This document shows, one piece after another, positions 12,101 through 25,054 of a stretch of DNA of 64,000 nt. The stretch is from Phoronis australis (lineage: Eukaryota; Phoronida; Phoronidae), in contig NMRA01000001.1 of the NCBI GenBank assembly GCA_002633005.1, forward strand, positions 2,546,997 to 2,610,996, read 5' to 3'. The first letter of the stretch is position 1. Every line of letters starts with the position of its first letter. A program made the translations under genes and the position numbers. Under the pieces are notes generated by a model, which was given only the letters and a program-made list of their open reading frames with translations, searched no databases and was not told the DNA's origin.

Positions 12101-14978
12101 TTTTCGCTTCTTTACTCCCTCACGCTTTCGTGAGCCTGTAAAATACCATAGATGTTGATGCAATCCATATTTGCAGTATGAAAAACGCCACATGATGTCT
12201 TTCACCAAACCAATATAACCGATCATAGTATCACCAGGTAAGCTATTTAACTTTGATACGTATTGTAACGACTTGAGTTTCTTTAGCCATTTGACCTTCA
12301 ATAGAGTCTCCTTGAAAAAGTCCGGCAAACAAACATGTTTTGGTGATGTCGATTGCTGGAGAAACTGGTTTGGGAAATTGCATTCAAACGCCTAATGTCG
12401 ACCCTCTTTTGAATACAAAGGCACGGGCTATATAACTTGAGGTTGTTTAGTAGATATTTTCAGGCTATAAATTTAGATCGGCTCACAGATTCAACCTAAA
12501 GTCTTCTGTATTGGGTGTGGGTTGAAATTAATTTTTATTTGAATTTGTTACAGTCTTTACATTAGGTGTTCTTTTATTAACAAACTTGTTTTATTCTTGT
12601 TTTCTTGAAACAATTATCAGTCGTAAAGTCACAACCGTAAACAATTGCGCGGTGCCTATGTTGTGAAGTCTGAATAGTTATAAGGTTCTGTGTCTGAAGT
12701 GCATGGCTGGGTTTTTGAAGACGATGGTAAATGAGCATGAATATATTCGACGTTTGTCCCGAACGATATAAATGACATCAAAAGACCTGTTTACAGTGAT
12801 GAAAAGGAGTCCGTAAGTTGGTGAAATGTAGGCCATTTATTACGACACAGGCATTAAATTTAAATGCTCAAAGTTGTTACCTGTGGATAACTGACGCAGT
12901 CAATATTACTAACAATTCTATATGCCAATGTTGCCTCGAGCTCATACATTATATAAAATTTTACAAAAGTGACTTTTTCATGCTTGCGCGTCAATGCGTG
13001 TTATTCAAGGTCTTCGTCACAGCTTTTTAAATTTAATACTTAAACACTTTCAATCTGTTCGGAAACAAGCTAAAATTTGACAGCGGCTCTTTGAATTTTA
13101 ATGGGGACATCGTTAAGTGAAACAAATGCTCCTACCTAGAGAATTGGCTGTCACATGATTGGGGTATTGTGTGTAGTAGGTGTGCAGGTAATACAATGAA
13201 AAGCACGATTCTGCTTTTTACTTGGTGATATATTAGACATTTAGCTTCGGTCAAACAAAGAAGGCCGAGACTGAGTGAATACTGTGTCCAATTTAGTATG
13301 AATATCCATGAATAACACAATGCGTTCGTGTTACACCTTGGATCATTTACAGGAGGCTGATCGACAGTTGGAGTCGACGAATTTGTTTCGATTCAGTACG
13401 AGTTGTGTTTGATGAAAAGTGACTTAAGACTTGAAACAGAAGTTTGGTCTTACGTTCCACATAACTATTTTTGTAAAATAATTACTTAACTTCACTTGAG
13501 CAAAAATGCAGTTTATGAGAATGTGTACATAACTGTCAGTTGGTTAGATATTTGGTATGAATTATGTCTAGACTGCCCGAAGTTATAAAAAACGAGTGTA
13601 AGACCAAATTTCTATCTCAAGTCGAGTCACTTTCATGAAACGGACCCCTGTCATGTGAAAGTTTGTTATTATGCTTATAATTAAAATCTATAAATCTATT
13701 TTGAATTTTTTACTAGAAAAATGCCTTTGCATACCAATCTTTACTACCAGCATGTACTGTTGTTTCTTTAGTTAGCCTAACTAACGAAACACGTGAACTG
13801 GGAACATGTATACGGACAAAATGAATAAATTTAATGGGAAAACTAGGCTTCTCAGGGGAGAACCTCTTATTTCTGGAATCAGGCACAAAGAGTTTTTATT
13901 AGAGATGAATCAGTTAGCGTATGTTAAACTGCCTTTAAGTTATCAAAGTATTTTGAGCACGAAAACTTCCTAGTCCCAGCGTGTTTCGAAATCGCCAGCA
14001 ATCACCAGCTTCAGATTGTCTTGCGTTGAAAAATGTATCTTCAGTACACCAATATGTCATATATTATCACTGTTCTGTCATACCGGCAATAAGTTCCTTC
14101 GTTACCTGCCTTATATATCACTAATATATAGGGCAGATAGAAAGCTTTGTTGCTTAATGGCATAATGCTTAAATGACAACAGTTTAGTTTCATGCTCTAA
14201 GGTGTAACTTTCTTTACTTAGTTTCATTATTTCGTAATTCGAGTTCAAGGTCAACTCTAAACAGTTTAAATGTAATTTAATTCTAATAAAGTATACAACT
14301 TGTGCAATGCATTACTTAGATAGTTGTGAATGAATCTACTCATTTAATTCGTTGGTTTCAAATTATTTATGAAATATTAGAAAGAAAATCTTACTTACGC
14401 GGTAGTTTTGGGGGCTTATATCTTGTACACTGAAGCCATGAAAATTCTGTTTCGTCAATATTGTCCTTTTCTAAACTATTTTGTCTATCTAAATTTACAC
14501 TTTCTGATTCTACGTTTGAGTCTCTTGAAATGTTATGAATTCCGTCGTCTTTATCTGTGATCCCCTCGTTCTCTTCTTCGTCGTCGTCATACGCATCTTC
14601 GCTTTCGGAGCTCGTCACTGTTTCTTTTCGCCCTAAAATCCCCTCTATTGAAAAGTTCGTCAACGGATTCTGGCTTGGTTTAATTAAGTTCTTATCAACA
14701 GTTTCGGCTGAATGTTTTTCACTCTCGACGACTCCTGTCGAGGTGGCTCTAGGTGACGATGGTTTTCTTTGGCCTGGGGATGGTATTCGCAGTTGGTAAC
14801 TCGTTGCCGCAGCCATCTCTGGTTTTCTTGCCAGCTGCACTCGTGTGAGATCGTAATTGGTTGGCGGCATTCCTCCTAAACCTTGTACTAAGTTTGCGTA
14901 AAAGTTTTTATAGTTGCCATGGCTCATGTAAAACGCCGGATATTTCCCAGGACCATACAAAGAATTAAGTAAAGCCAT
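9155..14978 (-). CDS. msxlx: Msxlx-like homeodomain transcription factor
   Basis: Three coding exons on the minus strand: 14399-14978 (starts ATG, ends in phase 1), 11966-12135, and 9155-9463 (stop TGA). All junctions are GT-AG and the lengths sum to 352 codons plus stop. The homeodomain is residues 207-266. It has R5, P7, F8, L16, F20, Q50, N51 and R53, with the recognition-helix sequence VKIWFQNRRARERR. The intron splits residues 44 and 45, a position common in ancient homeobox genes. Pro at position 7 in a VPFT context and the KFRQ..YLS motif place it beside Msx, but many helix 1-2 residues differ from true Msx, which suggests the Msx-like family Msxlx. Residues 109-116 (FSIEGILG) form an eh1-type Groucho-binding motif, followed by an acidic stretch at 124-137, so it is probably a repressor in the nucleus. 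The C-terminal tail is rich in Pro, Ser and aromatic residues. From published work, Msxlx belongs to the deuterostome pharyngeal cluster. The family call is from memory of homeodomains; a divergent Msx or other NK-class gene is the alternative. Confidence 0.85.
9464..11965 (-). other. Intron 2 of the Msxlx-like gene
   Basis: A 2.5 kb GT-AG intron lying inside the homeodomain coding sequence. It contains a copy of dispersed repeat family 2 (10780-10975) and TAATTG-type homeodomain core sites near 10175. No exon was seen inside. Confidence 0.7.
10780..10975 (+). repeat. Dispersed repeat family 2, copy 1
   Basis: Bases from GCGCACCCAGGGGGCTGGAA onward match, in inverted orientation, the 57420-57785 segment. 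Shared blocks are GGCGAAGTGGGCAAA, ACTAAAAAGGCAG(G/A)AACTAC and ATAGCTCTGAA(C/T)GTACCC. The 57.4 kb copy has a longer interior than this one. No coding capacity. Element class is unknown. Confidence 0.6.
12136..14398 (-). other. Intron 1 of the Msxlx-like gene
   Basis: A 2.26 kb intron with donor GTAAGT on the minus strand. Around 11225-11300 and 13415-13640 there are related blocks with 'CATGAAAGTGACTNGA..AAATTTGGTCTTAC' wording, so small inverted or repeated copies of an old repeat are present. No further exon was recognised. Confidence 0.5.
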
Positions 14979-15860
14979 CGTCCTAAAACACCGATAGCAT
15001 TTGACGAAGCCGCAGCAGACCTCTAACGCAACCGATAGATTTTGTCCGAATGTATTCCCTCCGTGACGTTAATGGTTTTGTACCGCTTATTTCCCTCAGC
15101 CGCATCAATAGATACACTCCCCCTTCGTGGTCGCCAACAAAATCTAAATTACCTGCGATGTTCACGTGGATCAGTAAACCTGTAATTAGCTGATCAGGCT
15201 TTTTTGGTTGTTTCGCGCATGCGTACATAAATAATCAGTGTCAGTTGATTCGTCTGTCAACAGCTGTGGAAAATTATGAGTATTATTTTCGCAATAAGAT
15301 GTATTACAGCACCATTTTAAGTATCTGAATAAAACATTTAAATGGAGAATTTGCGTCTTATGAACGGTTGGTTTTGGTGCATCGAACAGTTCTCAACAAC
15401 ACTTAAAATGTAAGCGCGTACGTACTTTTTCATTTCTATTATTCATTCTTGATTTTTCATTGTTAACCATTTATTACATGCGTGTCATCCACGCAAGCAC
15501 ATTAAAATTACCAAAATCTTCTCGTCAAAATCTTTGCACTGTCGATTTATTGTCACACCTTTATAATCAATTAATTGGATTTTAATAAGAAAAAAATTGT
15601 CTGAATAATTTCATACATATACGTACATCGTGCGAGCGGTTACGCAAGAAAAATAAGTACTTGGTTATTTCAATTTATCTCATAATTTAAGAATTAACCG
15701 AAAAAATAAGTTCTTGCTGATTTTTCAGAATAGAACCGTCACTTTATTCACCTACAAGTCTAAGTAAACACACGTACGTTGTGTAGCCAGGTAATGATGT
15801 TACAAACAAGGAGAAAGAAGTGATTTTCTTTTCTGAAAAATTAAATCACCTGTCTATTTC
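14979..15860. promoter_or_regulatory. Upstream region of the Msxlx-like gene
   Basis: This is the presumed promoter side of the homeobox gene. No clear TATA box was fixed. The region has AT-rich tracts and no exon. Regulatory content cannot be judged without cross-species comparison. Confidence 0.3.
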
Positions 15861-15889
15861 CCTTTGTCATGATTGTTGTTGATAATGAT

Positions 15890-16096
15890 GTCAAGTCTCG
15901 TTATTGTTGTTGTTGTTGTCGTCGTTGTTGCAACTGGTGCTGCTTTTGTTGTTGCTGCTGTTGTTGTTTTGGTGGTGTTAGTTACTGTTGTTGTTACTAC
16001 TGGTGCTCTCGGTGGTGGTGTTGATGATGTTGCTTTGGTTGATGGTGTAGGCTATTGTTGTATTTGCTGTTGTCGTCGTCACAGTTGTTGTAATCA

Positions 16097-16187
<91 letters not shown>

Positions 16188-16380
16188 CGATGTTGCTGCG
16201 TTTTTGGTGGTATTTGTTGATGTCGTTTGGCATGGTCGCCGTTGTTGCTGCAGCTGTTTTTGTTGTTGCTGCTGTTGTTGTTATTATTGGTGGTGATGTT
16301 GCTGGTTTTGTTGGTGGTGCTGGTCATTGTTGTTGTTGTTGCTGCTGTTGTTGTTATTGTTGTTGTTGTTGTTGTTTCAG
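15890..16380. repeat. Compound triplet microsatellite block
   Basis: A nearly continuous run of trinucleotide repeats. It has GTT/TTG-rich imperfect tracts from 15900 and about 12 GCT units at 16099-16133, followed directly by about 18 GAT units to 16187. More TTG/TGC imperfect repeats continue to about 16377. Because the period is three, frames stay open on both strands and mimic polyQ, polyS, polyH or polyL proteins. No start context, splice signal or neighbouring exon supports real coding. Confidence 0.95.
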
Positions 16381-16399
16381 GAAAAATTATCAAGTGTCC

Positions 16400-17770
16400 A
16401 ACAAATATTATTATGTGTAGAACTGATTTGTTCTTGGTGTAAGAAAATTAACTCGAAGTTTTCCTTTGTGCTCAGGGAAGCGTCTGTGAACGAGGCTCAG
16501 GTGGGTGAAAATCAACTAATCCATTAAGGGTTACATTGCTTTTATCAAACATCTATCCAATGTTAAACCTGTCTTCTCTGCTTATTGTTACTGTATCATC
16601 AGATGGCGGTTGGCAAATTTGATTTCCGACCACTTAGGCGTTAAAACCATTTCTTCATACATGATTTTGCTTTTAATTTGTTAATACAAAAACGTGTCAT
16701 TAGATTTTTACCCCGCACTTACTCGGTTACATAATTGAATAATTTTTGTTTTCCAAGAAACATTTGAAAAATACATGATGGAATGAGGCGTTTCCGGAGA
16801 ATTTAAAAATTGGTTGGTCTACTTTGAGGCTTTTTAATTGCTGATATTTCCAACTTGTTTTTGCTTGACTACCATTCAAACTATAAAATTGATGATATTC
16901 ATTTTGACCAACGTTTTACAAGCGTGCGAAACATAAACTATTGATATCTGTGAACTGCTCCCTGCAACGGAATTGAAATTTTATCGTTATCGTAGTAATC
17001 TCATCACACTACGCGGTCTATAGAAATGTATATTTAGTCACAAATCCGATAAATATGTTTTGTTTGCCTTCTCTAAAGAATATATAAGCAAACAGTAGTC
17101 GACGTAAAATCACCTACTTTAACATTTTGATTTAGTCCCTGCCGTTCTTAAATTAATTTGCCAAGGAAAAGATTAATGAAAGATATAAATGCTGACAGGG
17201 AATCTTCTTTGATTCAGGTGACATCTTCCGGAACTGCCTTTCCACCGTTCGCTTAAGATTTTTCAAAAGCGTACATTAAAGGTCACGTGCGTATTTCGAA
17301 GTGAACAAGTTTTCTTTAATTTCCTTACTAATTAGAGCTATCGAGTTTGTCATTAGACGCTCTGTTTAATTAATTAACTTTTCTCTCTTATTTATTGCTT
17401 TTTCACAATTACTTTAACAAAATGAAATGTCGTAAGAGTGTTTTCAAAAGCAATCTTACTGATCAGAAAGGCTTGAAAACGGGTACCCTGGAGGTCCGTT
17501 TGCCTAAAGGAATAAGTCTTTTTCAAATAAACAAATTCGGAAATCAGTGATATAGAATCGCCTCTTCGTAAATATCTCAGTGTTTTGAGCATGTGCTCCT
17601 CGTCGCTATGAACAATCAATTTCGTTAACAAAACACTTTATACTTTTGTACTTTTTTCAACGAGTTGATTGTAGTAAAAAGACATTTAAAGGTGTCGTAC
17701 AGAGCGCTAGGTTGTATTAACCAATGAGCAATATTTATCTCATTTGTATTGACGGCCATGTGCTTTTAAA
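16400..17770. other. Gene-free intergenic stretch
   Basis: AT-rich sequence with no exon, clear repeat or hairpin that I can support. Confidence 0.4.
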
Positions 17771-17774
17771 GGGA

Positions 17775-18150
17775 CGTTGACTGCTTTACGACCGAAAAAC
17801 GCATTGTTGGATAGGATAGATTTTTGAAGTTATTAGCTTTGACCAGAGTTTTGAAGCAAAAAAAATCCGTTTTGTTTTTTTTTTGTTGTTTTTGTTACAA
17901 ATCGCCAAACATTCGCGGAAATCAAGAGCAGGGTCTCTGTAATTTGAATACTCTTAAAATACACTGCTGCATAACGCTCTAAATTTGTCGGCTCGAAAGA
18001 GACGTTGTCAGTTTTGCTACCGAAAAACGCTTTTTTATTATTGATGGATGGAGTATACTTCTTGAAGTTATTAGCTTTGTGACCAGAGTTACAAAACAAT
18101 GAAATCCGTTGTGTTTTTATGATTTTGTTACAAATCGCCAATTCTTCATG
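17775..18150 (+). repeat. Two-copy tandem repeat, period about 225 bp
   Basis: Bases about 17775-17925 and 18000-18150 share GACGTTG, CCGAAAAACGC, TTGAAGTTATTAGCTTTG, GACCAGAGTT and TTGTTACAAATCGCCAA in the same order. It is a diverged local duplication with no coding frame. It sits directly before the tRNA-like SINE head. Confidence 0.65.
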
Positions 18151-18231
18151 TTGTCTGCTAAGCATTCGCGGAAGATGGGGTCGGTGTCTTAACCATTTAA
18201 ATACGATTACAAACACGTTACTATCTAACGC

Positions 18232-18297
18232 GTGGGATTTGGCTCAGAGGCAGAGCGTTCGGGTGATAATGTGGGGTTAGTAGGCTCAATCCCGCAC
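18232..18297 (+). repeat. tRNA-like SINE head or tRNA pseudogene
   Basis: The segment has an A-box-like TGGCTCAGAGG inside a perfect D-arm (GCTC...GAGC), and a B-box-like AGGCTCAATCC near the 3' end. GTGGGAT at the start resembles a complement of ATCCCGCAC at the end. The anticodon arm does not fold cleanly, so a functional tRNA is unlikely. A tRNA-derived SINE promoter is the better reading. Confidence 0.45.
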
Positions 18298-18305
18298 TAC
18301 TGCTA

Positions 18306-19382
18306 AATGTTCAGCAAATTCTCGCCGAAGAATGTCCCTTTAAGCATAATAAGATTTAAAACATTACAATATGCCTAGATTTTAAAACGTTAGGTCTGTC
18401 CAAATATTACGTAAGAGGACATGGTCATGTAACTGGCCAATACTCTGCCCTGCCTCCCTAACTCAAAATCCTGGATCTGCCGCTGGTTGTCATATGTTAC
18501 CAAGGACTGCTGCTTCAAATAATTCGGAAGTTAGATTGAATTATAGAAAATCAACAAATGTAAATAAACATACTGGCCTTAACCCCGAAACACAGATTTT
18601 TTGTCGTAAAAGAGTAAAATCGGGGAGTTTATTTTAGCATTTAAATTTTGTGAACACATCTACCCCAGAAGCGATAATTGTTTTCACTTTTTATTTTCGT
18701 AGATATAAAATTCCTACTTTCCCTTCCATTTTCTCGTCTAACGATTGTCCTATTTGAAAATCGCCTTTAGGGTTGAATTTGACGATAAGCTGTCGTTGTA
18801 GTGTTGTTAATTTAGGTATTGAAGGAAAGTGGTTCTGTCTAGCTGAAGGCTATACATTAGTTGTCTATCGTTTTAAAATAATTAGCTGTTAAAAATGTGA
18901 TCAGATTTTGTAGATTTTATGTAACTTAAGTGTCAACGTATTACAAGTAGTTTAGTGCACGCGTTTTAGTGACATCAAATTTGCATAAGTAGCTGTGTAT
19001 AGATCTTGAGTGTCAAGCGTGTGTGAAGCTATATATCGTGACAAATTGTCTCCTAGTTGTAAAATTTTAACTGTAATTTATGCGTTTATTTTAGAAGTCT
19101 TAATTGATTTCCGTTCCATGTTAGCATTTATGAAATTACCCAAAAACACATGATGCTAGTGATTCTATGCAACTTTGTCAAAATCAATAAAACCAGTTGA
19201 ATGGAGTTGATGATCAAATGCGCGAAAACACGAAGCCAAGACAATCCGGATAAATTCCCCATTTGATTAACAGAGTAAGCCACCACATGAGAAAGGTTCT
19301 GCCTGTTAGTTGTGTCGCACGCAAATGTAAAGGGGGGTTTCCTTCATATTCGATTCTTAAAAAGCAAGTTATAGACTCTGTT
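18306..19382. other. Gene-free intergenic stretch
   Basis: AT-rich, no exon seen. Nothing beyond scattered AATAAA-like words. Confidence 0.4.
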
Positions 19383-19542
19383 CAGGGGCGGATCCAGGAT
19401 TTTGATTTAAGGGGACCAGGGCAGATTATTAGCCAAGATTTTGTCCGTCAGACACCCCCGAACAGCCAAATGGAATATGGTAAAATTTTAGGGAGTTCCA
19501 TGGCCCCTTAACCCCCCCTCCCCCCCCCTAAATCCGCCACTG
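19383..19542. mobile_element. Short hAT-type MITE-like element
   Basis: Ends are CAGGGGCGGATCCAGGATTT and, on the opposite strand, CAGTGGCGGATTTAGGGGG, which form terminal inverted repeats. The CAGTGGCGGATC end type is common among animal hAT-like elements. The length is 160 bp with no coding frame. I could not see a clean 8-bp target duplication, so the superfamily is tentative. A second end of the same type occurs at 43698-43731. Confidence 0.6.
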
Positions 19543-22500
19543 CTGTTGTCCAATCTCACCAAATATGTTTCAGATCTTTCCATATTATGGTATTAATAAA
19601 ATCTTGTGTACATGTTGCGAAATATTGGTAGCAAGATGATATTTCTTTCAGCGATTCTTTTATCCAACATGTACAAGATTCGAAACGACATTACAAAGAC
19701 AGACAGGCATAACGTTATCGTGTTGTTTGCATTAACAATTCAACGGTCATGCACTCATGATTTCTTTGTCGTCTTTTACTGCCCAACAGAATACAGATGA
19801 GATTATTATTCCCAGTTACTATCTTAGTCTGCGGGTACATGCAGACATGTTAGTTGTCTGTGATACACGTCTCTGACCGCCAATTAATATTTTTCAGTAT
19901 TATACTGGTCATGGTAGTGTGTCTTATACTCAGAAACATACATTTGAATGAATTATTTTGTATAACTGGTATGCACTGATGTGAGCATTATGCTGAAATC
20001 GAAGTGTAAAAACATTCATAATTTTCGTAGATAATTATTTTATATTTTTACACCAAGTTTTCGAATTCACATTTTATCCACTTCATTTTTATTTTCCGGG
20101 TCAGGTATGAAGGTTTGTCGTGGATCATGGCAATTCGTCCTGCATTGCGGGAACTTCCTGTTGACTCGCGTGGTGTTGGAATACAGCTTTTGCCAGTTAC
20201 GAACATGTTACCTTGGTGACAACTCGAGTCTTTGTTTGTCTTCAAACACATTTCCCTAATAACGCACAAAATTCAGGTGGCCTGTTGGATCAAATGATGC
20301 AGACAATCTGTCACCGTCGAAGTGAGCAGACCCCAGTTTCGCCCATTTTTTTCAAGAAGATCTTGTTTGTAATTGAATCTGCGCTCATCTGGGTGGTTGG
20401 AAATCATGTGGTAATGAGTCCACTCATTTATAGAGAAATGTCAGAGTTAATCAATTAATCAAGCGACTTCTAGTGAAATTATTGAAATATGTGATGCTTA
20501 CTTTTCGAAATATATATTTTGATAGATTAAAACTCAAAGTGAGTTACATCGCATAACCTTGATTGCAAAACATGCAGTCGAAAGTTAACCGAGTTTTTTT
20601 TGTACGTGTTCGTGAACATTTAGTGTTGAAAAACTCACATTAGTTTCTACATATAGGTCTGAAATTACTTACGAATTCATGTCATAGACATTGTGGCAGC
20701 AAACGCTGTGATACTGCTAAAGGCTGTGCTCGAATTAAAAGCTCAAATTTGAAAACTTTCAATTTTCTGTGGTTTGCAAAAGGTATGAAATGTAACGCAA
20801 AATTTGTTTTGCTACTTTGCAAAATCTAAGAAAGAATAATCTCGCATACCTTTTTCGTAATCATTTTAATTATTAGCAAAATGAGTCTATAAGTTAATCA
20901 GTATAACAATGGCGACTAAGATTAATTACTATGTTTTACCTATTATCGAAGATATTAATTTCACTTTTCAATTAAGTAAAAAACACATAAAAAACTAAAA
21001 GCGTTTACATTTCACTGTTCATTTGTAAAAAGGCTCGTCAAAATAGTTTAGCTAATACTTTCTCGTCATGTCAGTCGACTGTCGGTGTGACTGATTTTCA
21101 CCTATTTTGTCTTAATTGTCAGAAGCATTACAGTTAATTAATGTTACATTACCGCGAGAGCCGTTAACGAAGGCGAGTCATTGGAAACGATTAAATATCC
21201 CTTCATTACGGGCGATTAACACCGATAGACGGCTGTATAGTTTTATGCTTGACTGGGCGTATCATCGTTAGGAAAACAAACAATCGAAATCAACATTGTT
21301 GTAACATACAATGATAATACTATTAAAAAGTCTTTATTGTCATTTTCAGTGAAAAGTAAACACATAGTGGTTTGACTTTATATTAATAATTAATATGATA
21401 ATGAGTGTTATCAATTACCCTCTAAATTTTCTTTTCTTAGTTTAAAAATAATATTGAACGGCAAAGCGATACCAATGGTTTCATCAAAATATAATTACAA
21501 AGTAGGACACAAAAAATAAACGCGCCTTGTATTAGTTTATGATAAGTAACAAAAGTGATAGCCTTAAGTAAGAAATTGCCCGTACGTATTACAGCGTTCG
21601 GTGTCGAGAGGCGCTTCAAGGTTCGTTTCCAGGTGCTACGACATGAGAAACTTTCCTTCTAATCATAGTCCAATTACCAGCAATTTGAGTGTTTAAAAAC
21701 AGGTGGGGAACGCTGGCTGCAAACAATTTAGGGGTAATTTAAGCCGGCTCATGTCCAAAATGTCAACTTGTTCATCTATACATCAAAACAATCTCCAATA
21801 GTTTGAAATTGTCAATTGTACCGTCAGACTCAGCTGGGCCGGCTGTGGAGTACCTTGCGGGTACATTTTTCAATCGCTACACGGGGTCGAGCCCGTTGAC
21901 AGTATCGCCTTGTCTAAAATTCAGCCAATTATACAATCCTGGTGAAAATATGTGTTTTTCTGGTGAGACGTCTCCACGGGGCTGGTCCTACAGTTGTATT
22001 CCCTTTTGCGTACAGTGGCAATTACGAAATACCGTCGTTAGTAGTAAATCCAATTGTCGAAGGACAGAGTCTATTGGGGTCTATTATCGCAACGGGATTT
22101 GGGGAAGCTTGGTAAGGTAGTCATATTGAGGAGAGGTAATTTGTCCTTTCAGATATCTATATGATGTCGAGTGTAATCGAGTACAAAAGTTTAAAGGAAG
22201 GAAGTCTTCACAATGTGCATAGCCAACATTGATAATTACCCGTAGAGATCCTCTAAAGTCTGCCTGCGGCTGTATTGTCGCTGTTCAGTCAGGTGCAAAA
22301 TGGTGTGTTCGTGATCTTGATATTACTTATGGAACAGTCGTGAAAAATCTTCGGAGATTATGAACTATATATTCCCGCCCTATGAATCTCCTTCCTACAT
22401 CTGTAAATAACGCTGTTCAAGAAATTTAAAAATAGTTTCATTTGTTGTCATGACACAGCGTACCGAAAGGCATTTTTTATTGAAAGTTAACATCATTAAC

Positions 22501-25050
22501 CAGACTACACAAGTGTGCTAATAATGCCATTAACCAGGTATTGAAATGGTAGGGGGGGAATCTGAAATTCTTAGTCGAGCCTCTGTCTCGGCACTGCGGG
22601 ACATTTTGCCCCCGCCCAATGGGCGTCAATTTTCCGCCCTCTAACATAACACCGCCACCAATATGCCTCCACTCATCTTTAATCACTACCCTTTTTCCAA
22701 CCAAACACAATAGAAGGCGGACCTGATACTTGCCCGTGGAAAGTATTATGCTCCTAAAAGCGGATCTCAACTCCTGGAGAGGCCGCGGTGCGTTCGCACC
22801 TGTGGTACTCCCCCCGGCTCTGGGACGGCTTATTTAACTAGTTTTGAGAGAATATGTTCCGTTTTGGACGGACGCGTAAGTTGATACAGCTATACATCAG
22901 CAAACTTAACTCCGGAAATTCTGAACAAATTCAAAGCAAGGCAACAATGATACGTTTAGCGAGATGATAGGTCTACTCAACAAAGATCGTCTCACTTTAA
23001 AAGTGAACAAACGAGATTGTCCGTGGTCCTATGGTAAACTTGTTAAAATCTCATCTAACCATATTAACGACATTATTAAAGCGTTTAGTTCCCTGCACTG
23101 CCTTTGTCGGCATAGCCGCCTGTACCATCGCCCCACGGGAAACCAGCGTCGGGTAGATTAATTGCAAAATTAATAAAATAAGGGTTATTAAGATGCGCCA
23201 CGGCTGGCATTAATTTGGCGGAGGAGACGCCGGCCCCGCAACGGTTGTTACTTTGCACTCTGTAGTTGTTCCTATGCTCAGACGCCGTTTTGACTGAGAA
23301 TTCAGTAAATCAAGTATGCAAACTGGAACGGTTCCAGTCGTTTCAGAGGCAAAATTTAAATATTTCGTTGCGCATGGATACCTCAAATTTGAGATTGAGA
23401 AATCAGTTGCAGAACAGCAATTTTCATTTAGCGAAAAACGCATTCTTTTAATTTCCATAATAATACTGTACCCATCAACCAAGAATCCATTTCAATGAAT
23501 TAATGACCCTAATAAACCAAAAATTACTTTAGTGTCGATTTTAGGTACTACAAATGAACCGTCGGTTTGAATGTTCTCTTCACGACAGTGTGAGAAAGAA
23601 CTGTTTGTGCCGTATGTTTTTATTTTAGTACCTTCTTCATCTGCCAAAATATGAATTTTCCGATTTTTATGTTCTTTTCATCGTAGACCTAGGTACCATT
23701 AAAGCTGTAATTATTTATTGTTTTCGAACCTCAAAGTGCGCGCAGTCTCAATTAACGAAGTGATGGAAACTGTTCTTAGAGGGCGATTCCAGTGGGAGTA
23801 AGAAAGATATTGCCACGCAGAGACTGACGTAAAAATACTGCGACTAATCTGAGGTGGGAAATAAAATGTCAAAGTATTGCCATCGCTGTTCATTTGTGAC
23901 TGCCTGTAAAATTTCGTAGTCAAAATTCCTCAAGATCTATTGTTGAAAATCTCTCCAAAGTGACATCTTTTCGACATTTCTATTCAGTATTGTGTTACTT
24001 CAAATATTTATTTAACTTTCTTCTACTCGTCTATCTTGTCCCGTGGCGCGAATAGCGTGTTGACAAATTCCTATTGAAAAAGAAGAGCTCTTCATAACAC
24101 TTGTTTGTCATGTAGTAAAGCTATTAAGCGATTAGCCTTTCCCTTGCCTCGGGGTAACCCCATGCCCCTATAAATGGACTGTTCCTAATCACATGCTTAG
24201 TTTGCATTCTTATGACCTTCTTGCCCCAGGGCACAGCTATTTCCTAAAACGGGGAGGACAAGTGGTCATTATAGAGAAATAGGTAAATTAATGACTACCT
24301 ATTTATAATATTTTATTGAAATTATTCTCAAAATTCATTCACGTCTTACAACCTTGCACCTGCCTAATTAAGCTAATTAACATGGTTAGTTTCAGGAGAG
24401 TAGTCGAAATAACATGGTCAATGCGGCCTCTGTCCTGTAATCTAAAGCCAGTTGAAAACTAAAAAAATTCTTTAAGTGGAGTATCAGATGATTTCGAAAG
24501 AAAATTTCTTTTAACTTAATCCTCTATAGTATTTTATCTTCGATTTAATGTCCATTGTTCGTGTTCGATAAACATTTTACACTATGAAGTCGTCAAGTGC
24601 ACCGACACAAACTGCTCGGTGTAAGTATCTCACCGAGACTATTGAACGAGTCCGTGTATGCAATAACGGGATCATGGAGGCATGGAAAACTTTCAGTACA
24701 TGCCAGATATTTTTGATCGCCATCAAATGAAAACAAAATGACTCCCTGTTCACTCCCTACTGATATCATTACGTAATGTTTTCAAAGATTGGATTTTTAT
24801 GTCAAGGTGAATGAGTTTTTGCAGATTTTATGAATTTTTTAAGCATTTACTCTTTTTCAAACGTTCCTGCATTTTAAAGCAACGACGGCGTTTTGTCAGG
24901 CCGGGAATTCTGATACGCTAAAACAGAGATTTTTCCTTTTAACGATGGATTCCTAGTCTTTTCACATGAAAGTTGTCCTCAAATGTGTTTTATATATAAA
25001 GACTGTGCGATCAGCATTTCAGGAAATGAATTTGGGTCAATAACTGCTTT
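19543..25050. other. Gene-free intergenic stretch
   Basis: I see no exon with both splice signals and protein-like composition. The small frames present look random. Any enhancers would need cross-species alignment to find. Confidence 0.4.
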
Positions 25051-25054
25051 GAAT

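Noticed and set aside
9155-14978. Call as a true Msx gene
   Set aside because: Helix 1-2 residues and R44 differ from the highly conserved Msx homeodomain, so the Msx-like family is preferred.
15873-16420. Open frames encoding polyS, polyH, polyQ, polyL and polyM runs on both strands
   Set aside because: They are simple translations of triplet microsatellites. No splice sites, start context or neighbouring exons support a gene.
18232-18297. Functional tRNA gene
   Set aside because: The D-arm and box motifs are present, but the anticodon arm does not pair and no clear anticodon loop is seen.
22477-22770. 97-codon minus-strand frame and similar isolated frames in 19.5-30 kb
   Set aside because: Composition is not exon-like, with no splice partners and no recognisable motif.
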